Source: Dactylosporangium sp. AC04546 (GTDB lineage Bacteria > Actinomycetota > Actinomycetes > Mycobacteriales > Micromonosporaceae). Taken from it: a DNA stretch of 64,000 nucleotides. Shown here one piece after another: positions 24,826 through 33,587 of the stretch. The DNA lies in the NCBI RefSeq assembly GCF_022095675.1, contig NZ_JAHYSG010000052.1, forward strand, positions 19,682 to 83,681, in the 5' to 3' direction. The position numbers were made by a program, and so were the translations under genes. Each line of letters opens with the position of its first letter. The stretch's first letter is position 1. The notes beneath the pieces are model-generated. The model was not told the origin of the DNA, did no database searches, and saw only the letters and a program-made list of their open reading frames with translations.

Positions 24826-26189
24826 GTGGTGGTCCTCTCGGCCAGGCCGGCGAGCCGGCGGGTCAGCTCCTCGTCGATGGCCTCCGCCTCGGTCGCGGTA
24901 CCGGCGACGAGCAGGGCGTAGAGCCGGCCGTCGAACGGCTTGCCGCCCTCGCCGGCGGCCGCGTTGACGGTGGCGAAGTTGTTCACGATCGCGCCGCTGC
25001 CGCCGGCCCGCGCCGGCAGAAGGTCGGCGATCGCGCCGCGCAGCTCGGCGTACGAGACCGGGCGGCCCAGCCGCAGCGGGTACTGCCGGGCCAGGGCCGC
25101 GCCGCCGTCCGGCACGCACGCCTCCTGCAGCCGCACCTGGTAGGTCGACATGTTGCTGCGGGCGTTGATCTCGATGACCGGGAACAGCCGCTCGTCGTCG
25201 CCGACCAGCGCGTCGACCCCGGCGACGCCGTGGTAGCCGTCGGCGGCGAGGGCCGCGCCGATCGCCTCGGCCGCCGCCCGCACCTCGACCAGCTGCGCGG
25301 CGTCGAGCCGGGCCGGCATGCGGTGTCCCTTGTGGACACCGTTGGCGGTGAGCGCCTCCTTGACGAAGTCGAACCGCGGGGTACCGTCGCGGCCCACGGT
25401 GACCTGGTAGTTGAGGTCGGCCCGCTTGCCGACCCAGGTCTCGACGACGAGCGTGAGCCGGTCGTCGCCGCGCCGCTCGGCCCGCTCGTGCAGCTTCCGG
25501 TCGAGCCGCAGCAGCATCGGCTCGTCCCGGACCGTCATGATGCCCTTGCCGGACACCCCGAACGCGTCCTTGACCACGACGGTCCGGCCGGCGGCCAGCA
25601 GCGCGCGGGCGGACTCGGCCGCGGCCCGCCACTCCTGCAGGGTCGTGCAGGTCCAGCCGTCCGGCTGGCGCAGCCCGAGCCGGTCGGCGAGCCGCCGGCT
25701 GTAGATCTTGCTGTTGACCGCCTTGCACACGGCGGCCGGGCTGCCCGCGATCCCCAGGCCGGTCGCCTCGGCCAGCTGCTCCTCCAGGGCCGAGACGCCG
25801 TGCGGGAGCAGTCGGGCCCCGCCCGGCGCGAGGGCCCGGAGCCGGCCGAGCAGCACCGGGTCGGCGAGCGCGTCGGCGGTGACCACGCGGGCCGGGTCGC
25901 CGTCGCCGGCGGCGAGCACGCGCGGCAGGTCGAGGCCGAGCCGGGCCAGGTCGTCGAGGTGGTCCGGGTCGGGCGCGGCCTTGAGCACCACCGCGTCACC
26001 GCCGCCGGCGAGCAGCAGCGCGAACTCGTCCATCCGGTGCACCATCGCCGCGGAAGTGCCGAAGGCGTAGCGGGGCAGCCCCGGCTCGCCCTCCGCCCAG
26101 CGGTCCTCGACCTCGAAGTTGCCGACGAAGACCAGGGGCGTGGCGGCGTCCCCGGTCGTCGCCCGCTTGAGCCGGGGCAGGAATGGCAT
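24822..26189 (-). CDS. ATP-grasp ligase
   Basis: Protein of 455 residues with an ATP-grasp domain in its C-terminal two thirds: TVVVKDAFGVSGKGIMTV binds ATP, VVETWVGKRADLNYQVTV is the linking strand, and PVIEINARSNMST (Glu340, Asn342) binds Mg. The N-terminal 150 residues resemble pre-ATP-grasp domains of peptide-forming carboxylate-amine ligases. It would activate a carboxylate as acyl phosphate and join it to an amine. The next gene is a PLP decarboxylase overlapping by 4 bases. It is divergent from the nucleotide-sugar dehydrogenase across a 155-base promoter region. Substrates are unknown; a ligase for a small peptide or amine conjugate in the cluster is inferred. Confidence 0.75.
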   Translation of the reverse strand: MPFLPRLKRATTGDAATPLVFVGNFEVEDRWAEGEPGLPRYAFGTSAAMVHRMDEFALLLAGGGDAVVLKAAPDPDHLDDLARLGLDLPRVLAAGDGDPARVVTADALADPVLLGRLRALAPGGARLLPHGVSALEEQLAEATGLGIAGSPAAVCKAVNSKIYSRRLADRLGLRQPDGWTCTTLQEWRAAAESARALLAAGRTVVVKDAFGVSGKGIMTVRDEPMLLRLDRKLHERAERRGDDRLTLVVETWVGKRADLNYQVTVGRDGTPRFDFVKEALTANGVHKGHRMPARLDAAQLVEVRAAAEAIGAALAADGYHGVAGVDALVGDDERLFPVIEINARSNMSTYQVRLQEACVPDGGAALARQYPLRLGRPVSYAELRGAIADLLPARAGGSGAIVNNFATVNAAAGEGGKPFDGRLYALLVAGTATEAEAIDEELTRRLAGLAERTTT

Positions 26190-26344
26190 GGCGTCAACCG
26201 TCCGCCGCCGCGCCGGACCCAGGAAGTCGCGATGGTGCGCCCATGCGGCGGGGCGGTTGGCGTACCCGGTCGGGCAGCTTGAGGCGGCCCGCGGGCGCGG
26301 CTAGCGTCCGTGCCGCGACCGGTGGCCCGAGCGGAGGACGACTG

Positions 26345-27640
26345 ATGCCCGACCAGCAGACCATCACTGACCGCTACGACGTCGCGGTCGTCGGCCTCGG
26401 CTACGTCGGGCTCCCGCTCGCCGGGCTGTTCGCCGCCGCGGGCGTGCGGGCACTCGGGGTCGACACCGACCCGGCGGCCCGGGCCGCGGCGGCCCGCGGC
26501 GAGCCCGGGTTCTTCGAGCCCGGCCTGCCCGGCCTGCTGACGCGGAGCGGGCTCGAGCTGGCCGGCGCCCTGCCCGCGCAGCCGCCGGCCGCGGTGGTCA
26601 TCTGCGTCGGCACCCCGGTCGACGAGGAGACCCGCACGCCGGACCTGCGCCAGCTGGTCGCGGCGACCGAGCACGTGGCCGCCCACCTGGGCCCGGACAC
26701 GCTGGTCGTGGTGCGCAGCACGGTGCCGGTCGGCACCTGCCGCACGGTGGTCCTGCCGATCCTGCGCCGGGCGGTGGACCAGCCGCTGCTGGCGTTCTGC
26801 CCGGAGCGGACGATCCAGGGCCGGGCGGTGGCCGAGATCCAGCAGCTGCCACAGGTGATCGGCGGGCTCGACGAGCGGTCGCTCGAACGGGCGCGCGAGC
26901 TCCTCGCGCCGCTGGCCGCCGACCAGGTCACCGTGTCCTCGCTGGAGGCGGCCGAGCTGGTGAAGCTCGCCTGCAACGCGCACACCGACCTCATCTACGG
27001 CTTCGGCAATGAGCTGGCGACCATCGCCGAGCACCTCGGGCTCGACGCGCACGAGGTGATCCGCGGGGCCAACCTGCGCTACCCGCGGCCCGACCTGGCC
27101 CGGCCCGGGTTCGTCGGCGGCAGCTGCCTGACCAAGGACCCGTACCTGCTCGCGCACAGCGCCCGCGCGGCCGGCTACGAGCCGCCGATGGTCGCCGCGT
27201 CCCGGGCCGTGAACGAGGCGGTACCGGTGCGCGCGGCCCGGCGGGTCCTGGCGGCGCTGGCGGGTCGGGCCACGCCGGTCGCCGAGTGCACGGTGCTCGT
27301 CTGCGGGGTCGCCTACAAGGGCCGCCCGGAGACCGACGACGTGCGCGGCGCCGCGTCGGTGACGATCGCCCGCGAGCTGGGCCCGTGGGTGGGCCGGCTG
27401 CTCGGCCACGACCCGCTCGTGCCGGCGGCCCGCATCGCCGCGGCCGGGCTGGAGCCGGTCGCCCTGGCCGACGGCCTGCGCGCCGCCGACGCGCTGGTCG
27501 TGCTCACCGACCACCCGGCGTACGCCGGCCTGACCGCCGACGTCGTCCGGGCGCCCGTGGTGTTCGACATGTGGAGCGTGCTCGCCGACCGGCTGCGCGA
27601 CGCGCCCGGTGTCGTGTACCTCGAGCTCGGCCGTGGCTGA
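26345..27640 (+). CDS. Nucleotide-sugar dehydrogenase (UDP-glucose/UDP-ManNAc type)
   Basis: Four-electron NAD enzyme of 431 residues that oxidises C6 of a nucleotide sugar to a uronic acid. It has an N-terminal Rossmann fold (VAVVGLGYVGLPLAGLFAAAG), a central helix with LEAAELVKLACNAH, the catalytic Cys261 in GGSCLTKDPY and the C-terminal VLVCGVAYKGRPETDDVR. The CLTKDPY form is closer to WecC/UDP-HexNAc dehydrogenases than to plain Ugd (GGSCFPKD). The ATG at 26345 has GGAGGA upstream. The glycosyltransferase gene overlaps its stop, and the aminotransferase/epimerase operon is nearby, so a uronic or amino-uronic sugar donor is plausible. Confidence 0.88.
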   Translation: MPDQQTITDRYDVAVVGLGYVGLPLAGLFAAAGVRALGVDTDPAARAAAARGEPGFFEPGLPGLLTRSGLELAGALPAQPPAAVVICVGTPVDEETRTPDLRQLVAATEHVAAHLGPDTLVVVRSTVPVGTCRTVVLPILRRAVDQPLLAFCPERTIQGRAVAEIQQLPQVIGGLDERSLERARELLAPLAADQVTVSSLEAAELVKLACNAHTDLIYGFGNELATIAEHLGLDAHEVIRGANLRYPRPDLARPGFVGGSCLTKDPYLLAHSARAAGYEPPMVAASRAVNEAVPVRAARRVLAALAGRATPVAECTVLVCGVAYKGRPETDDVRGAASVTIARELGPWVGRLLGHDPLVPAARIAAAGLEPVALADGLRAADALVVLTDHPAYAGLTADVVRAPVVFDMWSVLADRLRDAPGVVYLELGRG

Positions 27641-28694
27641 GGCCCGGCGCCGGATCCTCACCGTCTTCGCCGGCCTCCCCGGCGGCCAGACATCGGGTGC
27701 GCAGCGCATGGCGTGGCGCACCACGGCCGCCCTCGCCCGCCGCGGCCACATCGTGGCGGTGCGGACCGACGCGGCCCCACCATCCGAGGTGGACACCGCA
27801 TTCGCCGAACCGGCCGGCTTCGTCCCCGACGTCGTGCACGCCTACGACCTGGCGCTGCCCGGCGCGGTGGTGCTGGCCCGGGACCTGGCCCGGCGCTGCG
27901 GTGCCGTGTTCGTCCTCACCCCCGCGTCGGCGCCGTCGGTCTGGCCGGACGTGGACCTCGGGGCCCGGCTGTGCGCCGCCGCCGAGGCGCTCTTCCTGCT
28001 CACCCCGGCCGAGGCGGCGGCGCTGCGGGCGTTCGGCGCCGACCCGGCCCGGCTGCGGACCCTGCCGTCGGCGCCCGATCTCGCCGGCCGCCCGGACCCG
28101 GACGGCTTCCGGGCCCGCCACGGCATCGCCGGCCCACTGGTGCTGTTCCTCGGCCGGCGGGTGGCGACGAAGGGCTACCGGGTGCTGCTCGACGCCGCGC
28201 CGCGGGTCTGGGCCGACCATCCGGGCACGACGTTCGCGTTCGCGGGCCCGTACGCCGAGCCGGGGGCCGCGGCGGCGTTCGCGGCCGCCGACCCGCGGAT
28301 CCGCGACCTCGGCGTGCTGGACGAGCAGGCCAAGCATGACGCGCTCGCCGCCTGCGACGTGTTCTGCCTGCCCACGTCGGCCGACGTGTTCCCGCTGGTC
28401 TTCGCCGAGGCGTGGAGCCTGGCCCGGCCGGTGGTGACCGGCCGGTTCCCGGGGGTGCGCGACGTGGTCGGCGACGGCGTCGACGGCCTGGTGGTGGCGG
28501 CGCGGGCGGCCGACGTGGCGGCGGCCGTGGGCCGGTTGCTGGCCGACCCGGCGCTGCGGGCGGCCCTGGGCGCCCGGGGACGGGCCCGGGTCGCGGCGAC
28601 GATGGGCTGGGACCGGGTCGCCGCCGCGGTGGAGGCCGGCTATCCCGGGTACAGGACCACCTTCAGCGCGCCGCCGCGGTCGAACAGGTCGTAG
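27633..28694 (+). CDS. GT4-type glycosyltransferase
   Basis: GT-B fold glycosyltransferase of 353 residues. The C-terminal domain is clear: LVLFLGRRVATKGYRVLLDA, CDVFCLPTSADVFPLVFAEAWSLARPVV (the EX7E region) and GVRDVVGDGVDGLVV. The GTG at 27633 overlaps the stop of the dehydrogenase (GTGGCTGA), so it is coupled to it. It probably transfers the sugar made by the neighbouring genes to the cluster product. It overlaps the convergent zinc dehydrogenase by 55 bases at its 3' end, which includes its last codons and is unusual. Confidence 0.85.
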   Translation: MAEARRRILTVFAGLPGGQTSGAQRMAWRTTAALARRGHIVAVRTDAAPPSEVDTAFAEPAGFVPDVVHAYDLALPGAVVLARDLARRCGAVFVLTPASAPSVWPDVDLGARLCAAAEALFLLTPAEAAALRAFGADPARLRTLPSAPDLAGRPDPDGFRARHGIAGPLVLFLGRRVATKGYRVLLDAAPRVWADHPGTTFAFAGPYAEPGAAAAFAAADPRIRDLGVLDEQAKHDALAACDVFCLPTSADVFPLVFAEAWSLARPVVTGRFPGVRDVVGDGVDGLVVAARAADVAAAVGRLLADPALRAALGARGRARVAATMGWDRVAAAVEAGYPGYRTTFSAPPRSNRS

Positions 28695-29674
28695 GCCGCG
28701 GGCGCCTCGTCCAGCGGGAACCGGTGCGACACCAGCGCCGCCGGGTCGAGGCGGCCCGAGCTGATGAGCTCCAGCGCCGGCGCCCGGTCGGCGATCGGGT
28801 CCCCCACGACGAACCGGACCGTCAGCTCCCGCGCGAACCCCGTCCCGGTCGGCAGCGGCGCGTCGGTGGCGTGGTGGGCCCCGACGACGGCGATCCGCCC
28901 GCGCGGCCCGGCCACCAGCATCGCCTGGGCCAGGGCGGCCGGAGAGCCGACCGCCTCGACCACCGCGTCGGCCGGTCCGCCGGAGGCGGCGAGCGCGTCC
29001 GCGAGGCCGTCCGGGGCGACCGCCGCGAACCCGAGCGCCTCGGCCGCGGCCCGCCGGGCCGGCAGCGGGTCGGCGACGACGACCCGGGCCGCGCCGGCCT
29101 CCCGGGCACACATGGCGCTGAGCAGGCCGACCGGGCCACCGCCGACGACCGCGACCGACTCACCGGGCGTCACCGAGGAGCGCCGGATCGCGGTGTGCGC
29201 GGTGGTGAGCGTGTCGCACACGAACAGCGCCTGCTCGGGGGTCACCGACGCTGGGCGGCGGGCCAGCACGTACGCGGCGTGCGGCACCAGCACCAGGTCG
29301 GCCTGCCCGCCGTCGACGGCGGCCCCGACGACGGTGGAGTAGCCGAACAGCGTCGCCGACGGGCACTGGTAGTGCCAGCCCCGGGCGCAGACCCGGCAGG
29401 TACCGCAGCTGATGAGGTCGGACGCGAACACCTCGTCGCCGGGCCGGTGGCCGGCGTCGGCGCCGGCGGCGACCACGGTCCCGACGAACTCGTGGCCGAG
29501 CACGGTGCCGGGCGCGAAGCCGGGGATCTCGCCGCGGTACGGGTGCAGGTCGGTGCCGCAGATCGCCGCGCAGGTGACCCGCACCAGCGCGTCGCCGGGC
29601 CCGCACCGGGGCGGCTCGGGCAGGTCGCGGCGCACCCGCACCCGCCGGGGTCCCTCGTACACCACACCGCGCAT
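28640..29674 (-). CDS. Zinc-dependent alcohol/sugar dehydrogenase (MDR)
   Basis: NAD(P) dehydrogenase of 344 residues. Catalytic zinc ligands are Cys39 (CAAICGTDLH), His61 and Glu62 (VLGHEFVG). The structural zinc site is Cys90, Cys93, Cys96 and Cys104 (SCGTCRVCARGWHYQC), and the Rossmann motif is VAVVGGGPVGLLSAM. It belongs to the formaldehyde/threonine/polyol dehydrogenase branch. It is the last gene of the six-gene sugar operon and begins 3 bases after the glycosidase stop. With the DegT aminotransferase it could supply a keto group for amination, as 2-deoxy-scyllo-inosamine dehydrogenases do (analogy only). Confidence 0.88.
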   Translation of the reverse strand: MRGVVYEGPRRVRVRRDLPEPPRCGPGDALVRVTCAAICGTDLHPYRGEIPGFAPGTVLGHEFVGTVVAAGADAGHRPGDEVFASDLISCGTCRVCARGWHYQCPSATLFGYSTVVGAAVDGGQADLVLVPHAAYVLARRPASVTPEQALFVCDTLTTAHTAIRRSSVTPGESVAVVGGGPVGLLSAMCAREAGAARVVVADPLPARRAAAEALGFAAVAPDGLADALAASGGPADAVVEAVGSPAALAQAMLVAGPRGRIAVVGAHHATDAPLPTGTGFARELTVRFVVGDPIADRAPALELISSGRLDPAALVSHRFPLDEAPAAYDLFDRGGALKVVLYPG

Positions 29675-29677
29675 CCC

Positions 29678-31495
29678 TCAGCCCTCCACGTTGACGATCG
29701 CCCAGTCCTTGCCCGGCAGCGCCACGCGCCGGGTCGCGCCGGACGGCCGGCGCAGCTCGGTGTCGGCCGGGGTGGCCCGGTGGTTGACCGCCAGCACCGC
29801 GCCCGGCGGCTCGACCAGCGCCACCAGCTCGACGTCGGGGTCGTCGCACGAGACGTCGGGCACGACGCCGGCGCCGGCCGCGACCGTCGCGTACCAGGCG
29901 TGCCAGGGCGCCGCGTCGAGGCGGTGCGGATGGTCGAGCAGCCGTTCGAGGGGCAGCGGCGCGAAGTAGACGGTGCCGGCGCCGGCCCGGTTGCGCAGCA
30001 GCGCGGGTGCCCCGTCGGCGAACGTCGCGAGCACCTCCGCGGTCGTCGGGCGGACCTCGGCCAGCAGCTCGCCCGCCGGGACGCGCACCGGCCAGGTGAC
30101 GCCGGCCCAGGCGAACTCGCGCGGCCCGCCCTCGGCAAGCGCGAAGTCGACGAGCTCGGCGCCGGCGAGGGCCGCGCCGGGGAAGCCGTGCAGGTGGTCG
30201 TCGAGGGTGAACCAGACGGTACCGCCGGCGCGGACCACGGCGTGCAGGCGGTCGAGGTCGGCCGCGGTCACCTGCTGTACCGAGGGGCAGATCACCACGT
30301 CGTAGCCGGTGAGGTCGCCGGTCACCAGGTCGCAGCGCAGGTGGGCCCGCTTGAGCAGCAGGTAGGCGTAGAACGTGGCGAGCGCCGGCCCGGCCGGGTC
30401 GAGGTACGAGGCGGCGCCACCCGACGGCGGCGGGCCGCCGGCGAAGAGCGCCACCCGGGCCCGGCCCGGCGCCGGGCGCAGCGCGGCCGCGTGCCGGGCC
30501 AGCCGTCGCACGGCGGCCATCCGCGGCTTCGGCACACCGTCCACATCGGACAGCCCGGCGAACCGCTCCATGGGCCGGGCGTCGTAGGGCTCGGCGGTGG
30601 AGGCGACGTCCTGCCAGCACCAGTAGATCGCGCCGAGCCCGCCGCCGGCGAGGCACGACGCCGTGCTCGCGGCGAGGTGCCCGGTCGCGACCGCCTCGTC
30701 GGTGCCGTAGCTGCCGAGCTCGTCCACGAGGGACGGCCGCCAGGCCGACGCGTACCAGGCCGCGAACGCCGCCAGGTGGCTCGCCTTCACCGCGCGGGTC
30801 GACTCGACGCTGCCGGGCGACCAGGTGGGGAACGCGTGCACGGCGGTGACGTCCAGCCCGCCGGTGCGCCGCACGTCGAAGGCCGACGGGCCGAAGACCG
30901 CGCTCGCGTCGTTGGCCTGGCAGACCAGCGTCCCCGGGGCGGCGGCGCGCACCGCGTCGGCGAGCGTGCGCCGCCAGCGCTCGACCTCGGCGACCGTCAG
31001 CCCGGCCGCCTCGGCCGGGTCGACGTTGCCGATCTCGTCGCCGAGGTCGACCAGGAGCAGCGCGTCCGCGCCGGCGAGGGCACCCGCGACGGCGCCGGCG
31101 TAGCGGGCCTGCGCCGCCAGCAGGTCCGGGTCGCGCCACAGGCTGCGGCCGCGCCGCCAGGGCGGGTCGAGCCGCTGGCCGTTCATCCAGATCGTGACGA
31201 GGGACAGCACGCAGGCCAGGCCGTGCCGGCCGGCCGCGTCGACCGCCCAGCGCACCCGGTCGAGCACGGCCGGGTCGAGGCGGCCCTCGTCCGGTTCGGC
31301 GTCGCGCCAGAACAGGAACAGGCGCACGGTGTTCAGCCCGGTCGCGGCGATGGCGGCGAAGTCGTCCTCGACGGCCTTCGGCGCCCAGTCCCGCCACAGC
31401 TCGCAGCCGGCGGCGGCGGGCCAGTAGGTGACGCCGAGCGGGGTGAACGGCGCGCCGTCGCGGGTCAGGCGACCGTTGTCGATGTGGTACGTCAC
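29678..31495 (-). CDS. Cytoplasmic clan GH-A glycoside hydrolase (GH5/GH42-like)
   Basis: Protein of 605 residues without a signal peptide. The N-terminal barrel begins TPLGVTYWPAAAGCELWRDW and continues with the strand LNTVRLFLFWRDAEPDEG. The likely acid/base is the Glu in LLLVDLGDEIGN and the nucleophile the Glu in LVDELGSYGTDE. After about residue 330 a Rossmann-like region (YDVVICPSVQQVTAADL) resembles the trimerisation domain of GH42 beta-galactosidases, and a small beta domain ends the protein. The GTG at 31495 overlaps the aminotransferase stop (GTGA). A cytosolic glycosidase inside a sugar-building operon is odd; it might act as a transglycosidase or remove a protecting sugar. Confidence 0.78.
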   Translation of the reverse strand: MTYHIDNGRLTRDGAPFTPLGVTYWPAAAGCELWRDWAPKAVEDDFAAIAATGLNTVRLFLFWRDAEPDEGRLDPAVLDRVRWAVDAAGRHGLACVLSLVTIWMNGQRLDPPWRRGRSLWRDPDLLAAQARYAGAVAGALAGADALLLVDLGDEIGNVDPAEAAGLTVAEVERWRRTLADAVRAAAPGTLVCQANDASAVFGPSAFDVRRTGGLDVTAVHAFPTWSPGSVESTRAVKASHLAAFAAWYASAWRPSLVDELGSYGTDEAVATGHLAASTASCLAGGGLGAIYWCWQDVASTAEPYDARPMERFAGLSDVDGVPKPRMAAVRRLARHAAALRPAPGRARVALFAGGPPPSGGAASYLDPAGPALATFYAYLLLKRAHLRCDLVTGDLTGYDVVICPSVQQVTAADLDRLHAVVRAGGTVWFTLDDHLHGFPGAALAGAELVDFALAEGGPREFAWAGVTWPVRVPAGELLAEVRPTTAEVLATFADGAPALLRNRAGAGTVYFAPLPLERLLDHPHRLDAAPWHAWYATVAAGAGVVPDVSCDDPDVELVALVEPPGAVLAVNHRATPADTELRRPSGATRRVALPGKDWAIVNVEG

Positions 31496-32634
31496 GCCGT
31501 CAACGCCGCTCGGACGGCGTGCACGACGTGGTCGGCGTCGGCGTCGCTGAGCAGGGCGTGCAGCGGGAGGCTCACCAGCCGCCCGGCGAGCGCGTCGAGG
31601 ACGGGCAGGGGCCGCCCGGTGCTGCGATAGCGGCGGCGGTACAGCGACATGTGGTGGATCGGCTGGTAGTGCACGGACGTCTGGACGCGGTTGCGCCACA
31701 GCGCGGCCCGGAACGCGTCCCGGTCGGCGCCGTCGGGCAGCAGCACCGGGAACAGGTGGTGGGCCTCGTCCGGCTGCGCCGCCGTGCCCGGCAGGCCGAG
31801 GCCGGGCACGTCGCCCAGCCCGGCGCGGTAGCGGGCGGCCAGCGCCGCGCGCCGCCGCCGCTCGTCGGGCAGCCGGCCGAGCTGGACCCGGCCGATCGCC
31901 GACGCGATCTCGGTCGGCCGGTAGTTGAGGCCGACGTCGTCGACGTCGTAGCTCGCAACCGCGTCGGTGCTGCGCTCCCAGGTGGCCCGGGTGAGGCTGT
32001 GCGAGCGCAGCCGGCGGATGCGCGCCAGGCGGCCCGGGTCGGCGGCGACGACCATGCCGCCCTCGCCGGTGGTGAGGTTCTTCGTGGCGAAGAAGCTGAA
32101 GCAGCCGACGTCGCCGACGGTGCCGAGCGCGCCGGCCGGGTGGGCCACGACGGGCGCGTGGGCGGCGTCCTCGACAAGCGCGACGGGCGTGCCGGCGAGC
32201 AGGTCCCGCAGCGCCGTCAGGTCGGCCGCCCGGCCGGCGTAATGGGTCGCGACGACCGCGCGGACCGCGGGGTTGAGCAGCCGGGCGACGTCCGCCGGGT
32301 CGATCGTGAGGTCGTCGGCCGAGCGGACGTCGGCGAAGACGGGCGTGGCGCCGTGCAGCGCGACGACGGCGGCCCCGGCGACGAACGTCAGGCTCGGCAC
32401 GATCACCTGGTCGCCGGGGCGCAGGTCGAGCGAGAGCATCGCGAGGTGCAGCGCGGCGGTACCGCTGGACACCGCGACCGCGTCGCCGACACCGAGGGCC
32501 GCGGCGAACTCCAGCTCGAACGACCGGGTGACCGGGCCGGCCGACAGCCAGCGCGAGCGCAGCACCTCGGTCACCGCCGCGATCTCCGCGTCGCCGACGG
32601 TGGTGTCGGCCAGCATGATCATCGCCTCGCTCAT
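31492..32634 (-). CDS. DegT/DnrJ/EryC1/StrS sugar aminotransferase
   Basis: PLP enzyme of 380 residues that converts a keto group of a nucleotide sugar or cyclitol to an amine, typically with glutamate or glutamine as donor. The PLP lysine is Lys185 (CFSFFATKNLTTGEGGMVV), with Asp156 in VEDAAHA binding the ring nitrogen, and SSGTAALHLAM binds phosphate. The ATG at 32634 is chosen because it overlaps the epimerase stop (ATGA). It would act after the epimerase/dehydratase-type enzyme encoded upstream. Confidence 0.92.
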   Translation of the reverse strand: MSEAMIMLADTTVGDAEIAAVTEVLRSRWLSAGPVTRSFELEFAAALGVGDAVAVSSGTAALHLAMLSLDLRPGDQVIVPSLTFVAGAAVVALHGATPVFADVRSADDLTIDPADVARLLNPAVRAVVATHYAGRAADLTALRDLLAGTPVALVEDAAHAPVVAHPAGALGTVGDVGCFSFFATKNLTTGEGGMVVAADPGRLARIRRLRSHSLTRATWERSTDAVASYDVDDVGLNYRPTEIASAIGRVQLGRLPDERRRRAALAARYRAGLGDVPGLGLPGTAAQPDEAHHLFPVLLPDGADRDAFRAALWRNRVQTSVHYQPIHHMSLYRRRYRSTGRPLPVLDALAGRLVSLPLHALLSDADADHVVHAVRAALTA

Positions 32635-33587
32635 CGCGTGTACCACGCGTACGTCTGCCGCAGCCCGTCTGCCAGGCCGACCGCCGGCTCATAGCCGGTC
32701 AGCTCGCGCAGCCGGCGCAGGTCGGGCGCCCGGCGGTCCGGCGATCCCTGCGGTGCGGGCCGCGGGTCGATCCGGGGCGACCGCCCGGCCAGCGCGCACA
32801 GCCGCCCGGCCAGGTCGGCGATGCGGATCTCCTCGCGGTCGTTGCCGATGTTCACGGTGACCGCACCGGGATCCGGATGTCGCAGGACCGCGACCGTCGC
32901 GTCGACCGCGTCGTCGACATGGCAGAACGAGCGGGTCTGATCGGCGCCGGGCAGACCCAGGGGGTCCTCGCCGCCCTGGATGCGCCCGATGAGCTGCGGG
33001 ATCACGTGCCGGTTGCCCATCCGCGGGCCGTACACGTTGTGGTACCGCGCGATCCGGACCCGGCTCGGCAGCCCGAGATGGCCGAGGAGGTGCTCGCCGG
33101 CCATCTTGCCCAGCGCGTACGCGGTGCGGGGCGAGCCCGGCTCGGCGAGCACCCACGGCACGTCCTCCGGCACCGGGAAGCCGGCCAGCCCGGTGCGGGC
33201 GGCGCCGTCGCCGACCTCGCTGGTCGAGCTGAAGAGCAGCACCGACGGCGGCCGGCGGGCGCACCAGTCGGCGAGGTGGACGGTGCCGAGCAGGTTCGTC
33301 CGCAGCACCGCGGCCGGCCGGGTGAGGGCCTGGGCGACGCCGACGACGGCGGCGAGGTGCACGACCGTGTCGTACGGGTCGGGCAGCAGCGCGTCGGGGA
33401 TCGGCGTGGTGAGGTCGTGGCGGGCGAGCGTGGCGCCGTCGTCGAGGACACGCCGCAGGGCCGGGTCGTCGGCACCGCGGGACAGGTCGTCGAGCAGGGT
33501 GACGGCGGCGCCGTCGCGCTGCAGCCGCCGGGCGAGGTGAAGCCCGACGAACCCGGCGCCCCCGGTGATCAGCACCCGCTCGGTCAT
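32631..33587 (-). CDS. NAD-dependent epimerase/dehydratase
   Basis: Extended SDR of 318 residues acting on a nucleotide sugar. It has the NAD motif GGAGFVG at 9-15, a DDLSRG ribose contact, the active-site FSSTSEVGD stretch at 119-127 and Tyr157/Lys161 in TAYALGKMAGEH. NVYGPRMGNRHVIPQL and RSFCHVDDAVDA are as in UDP-xylose synthase and UDP-glucose 4-epimerase relatives. Whether it epimerises, decarboxylates a UDP-uronic acid or dehydrates cannot be told. If it decarboxylates, it could follow the nucleotide-sugar dehydrogenase at 26.3 kb. It is coupled by 4-base overlaps on both sides. Confidence 0.9.
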   Translation of the reverse strand: MTERVLITGGAGFVGLHLARRLQRDGAAVTLLDDLSRGADDPALRRVLDDGATLARHDLTTPIPDALLPDPYDTVVHLAAVVGVAQALTRPAAVLRTNLLGTVHLADWCARRPPSVLLFSSTSEVGDGAARTGLAGFPVPEDVPWVLAEPGSPRTAYALGKMAGEHLLGHLGLPSRVRIARYHNVYGPRMGNRHVIPQLIGRIQGGEDPLGLPGADQTRSFCHVDDAVDATVAVLRHPDPGAVTVNIGNDREEIRIADLAGRLCALAGRSPRIDPRPAPQGSPDRRAPDLRRLRELTGYEPAVGLADGLRQTYAWYTR

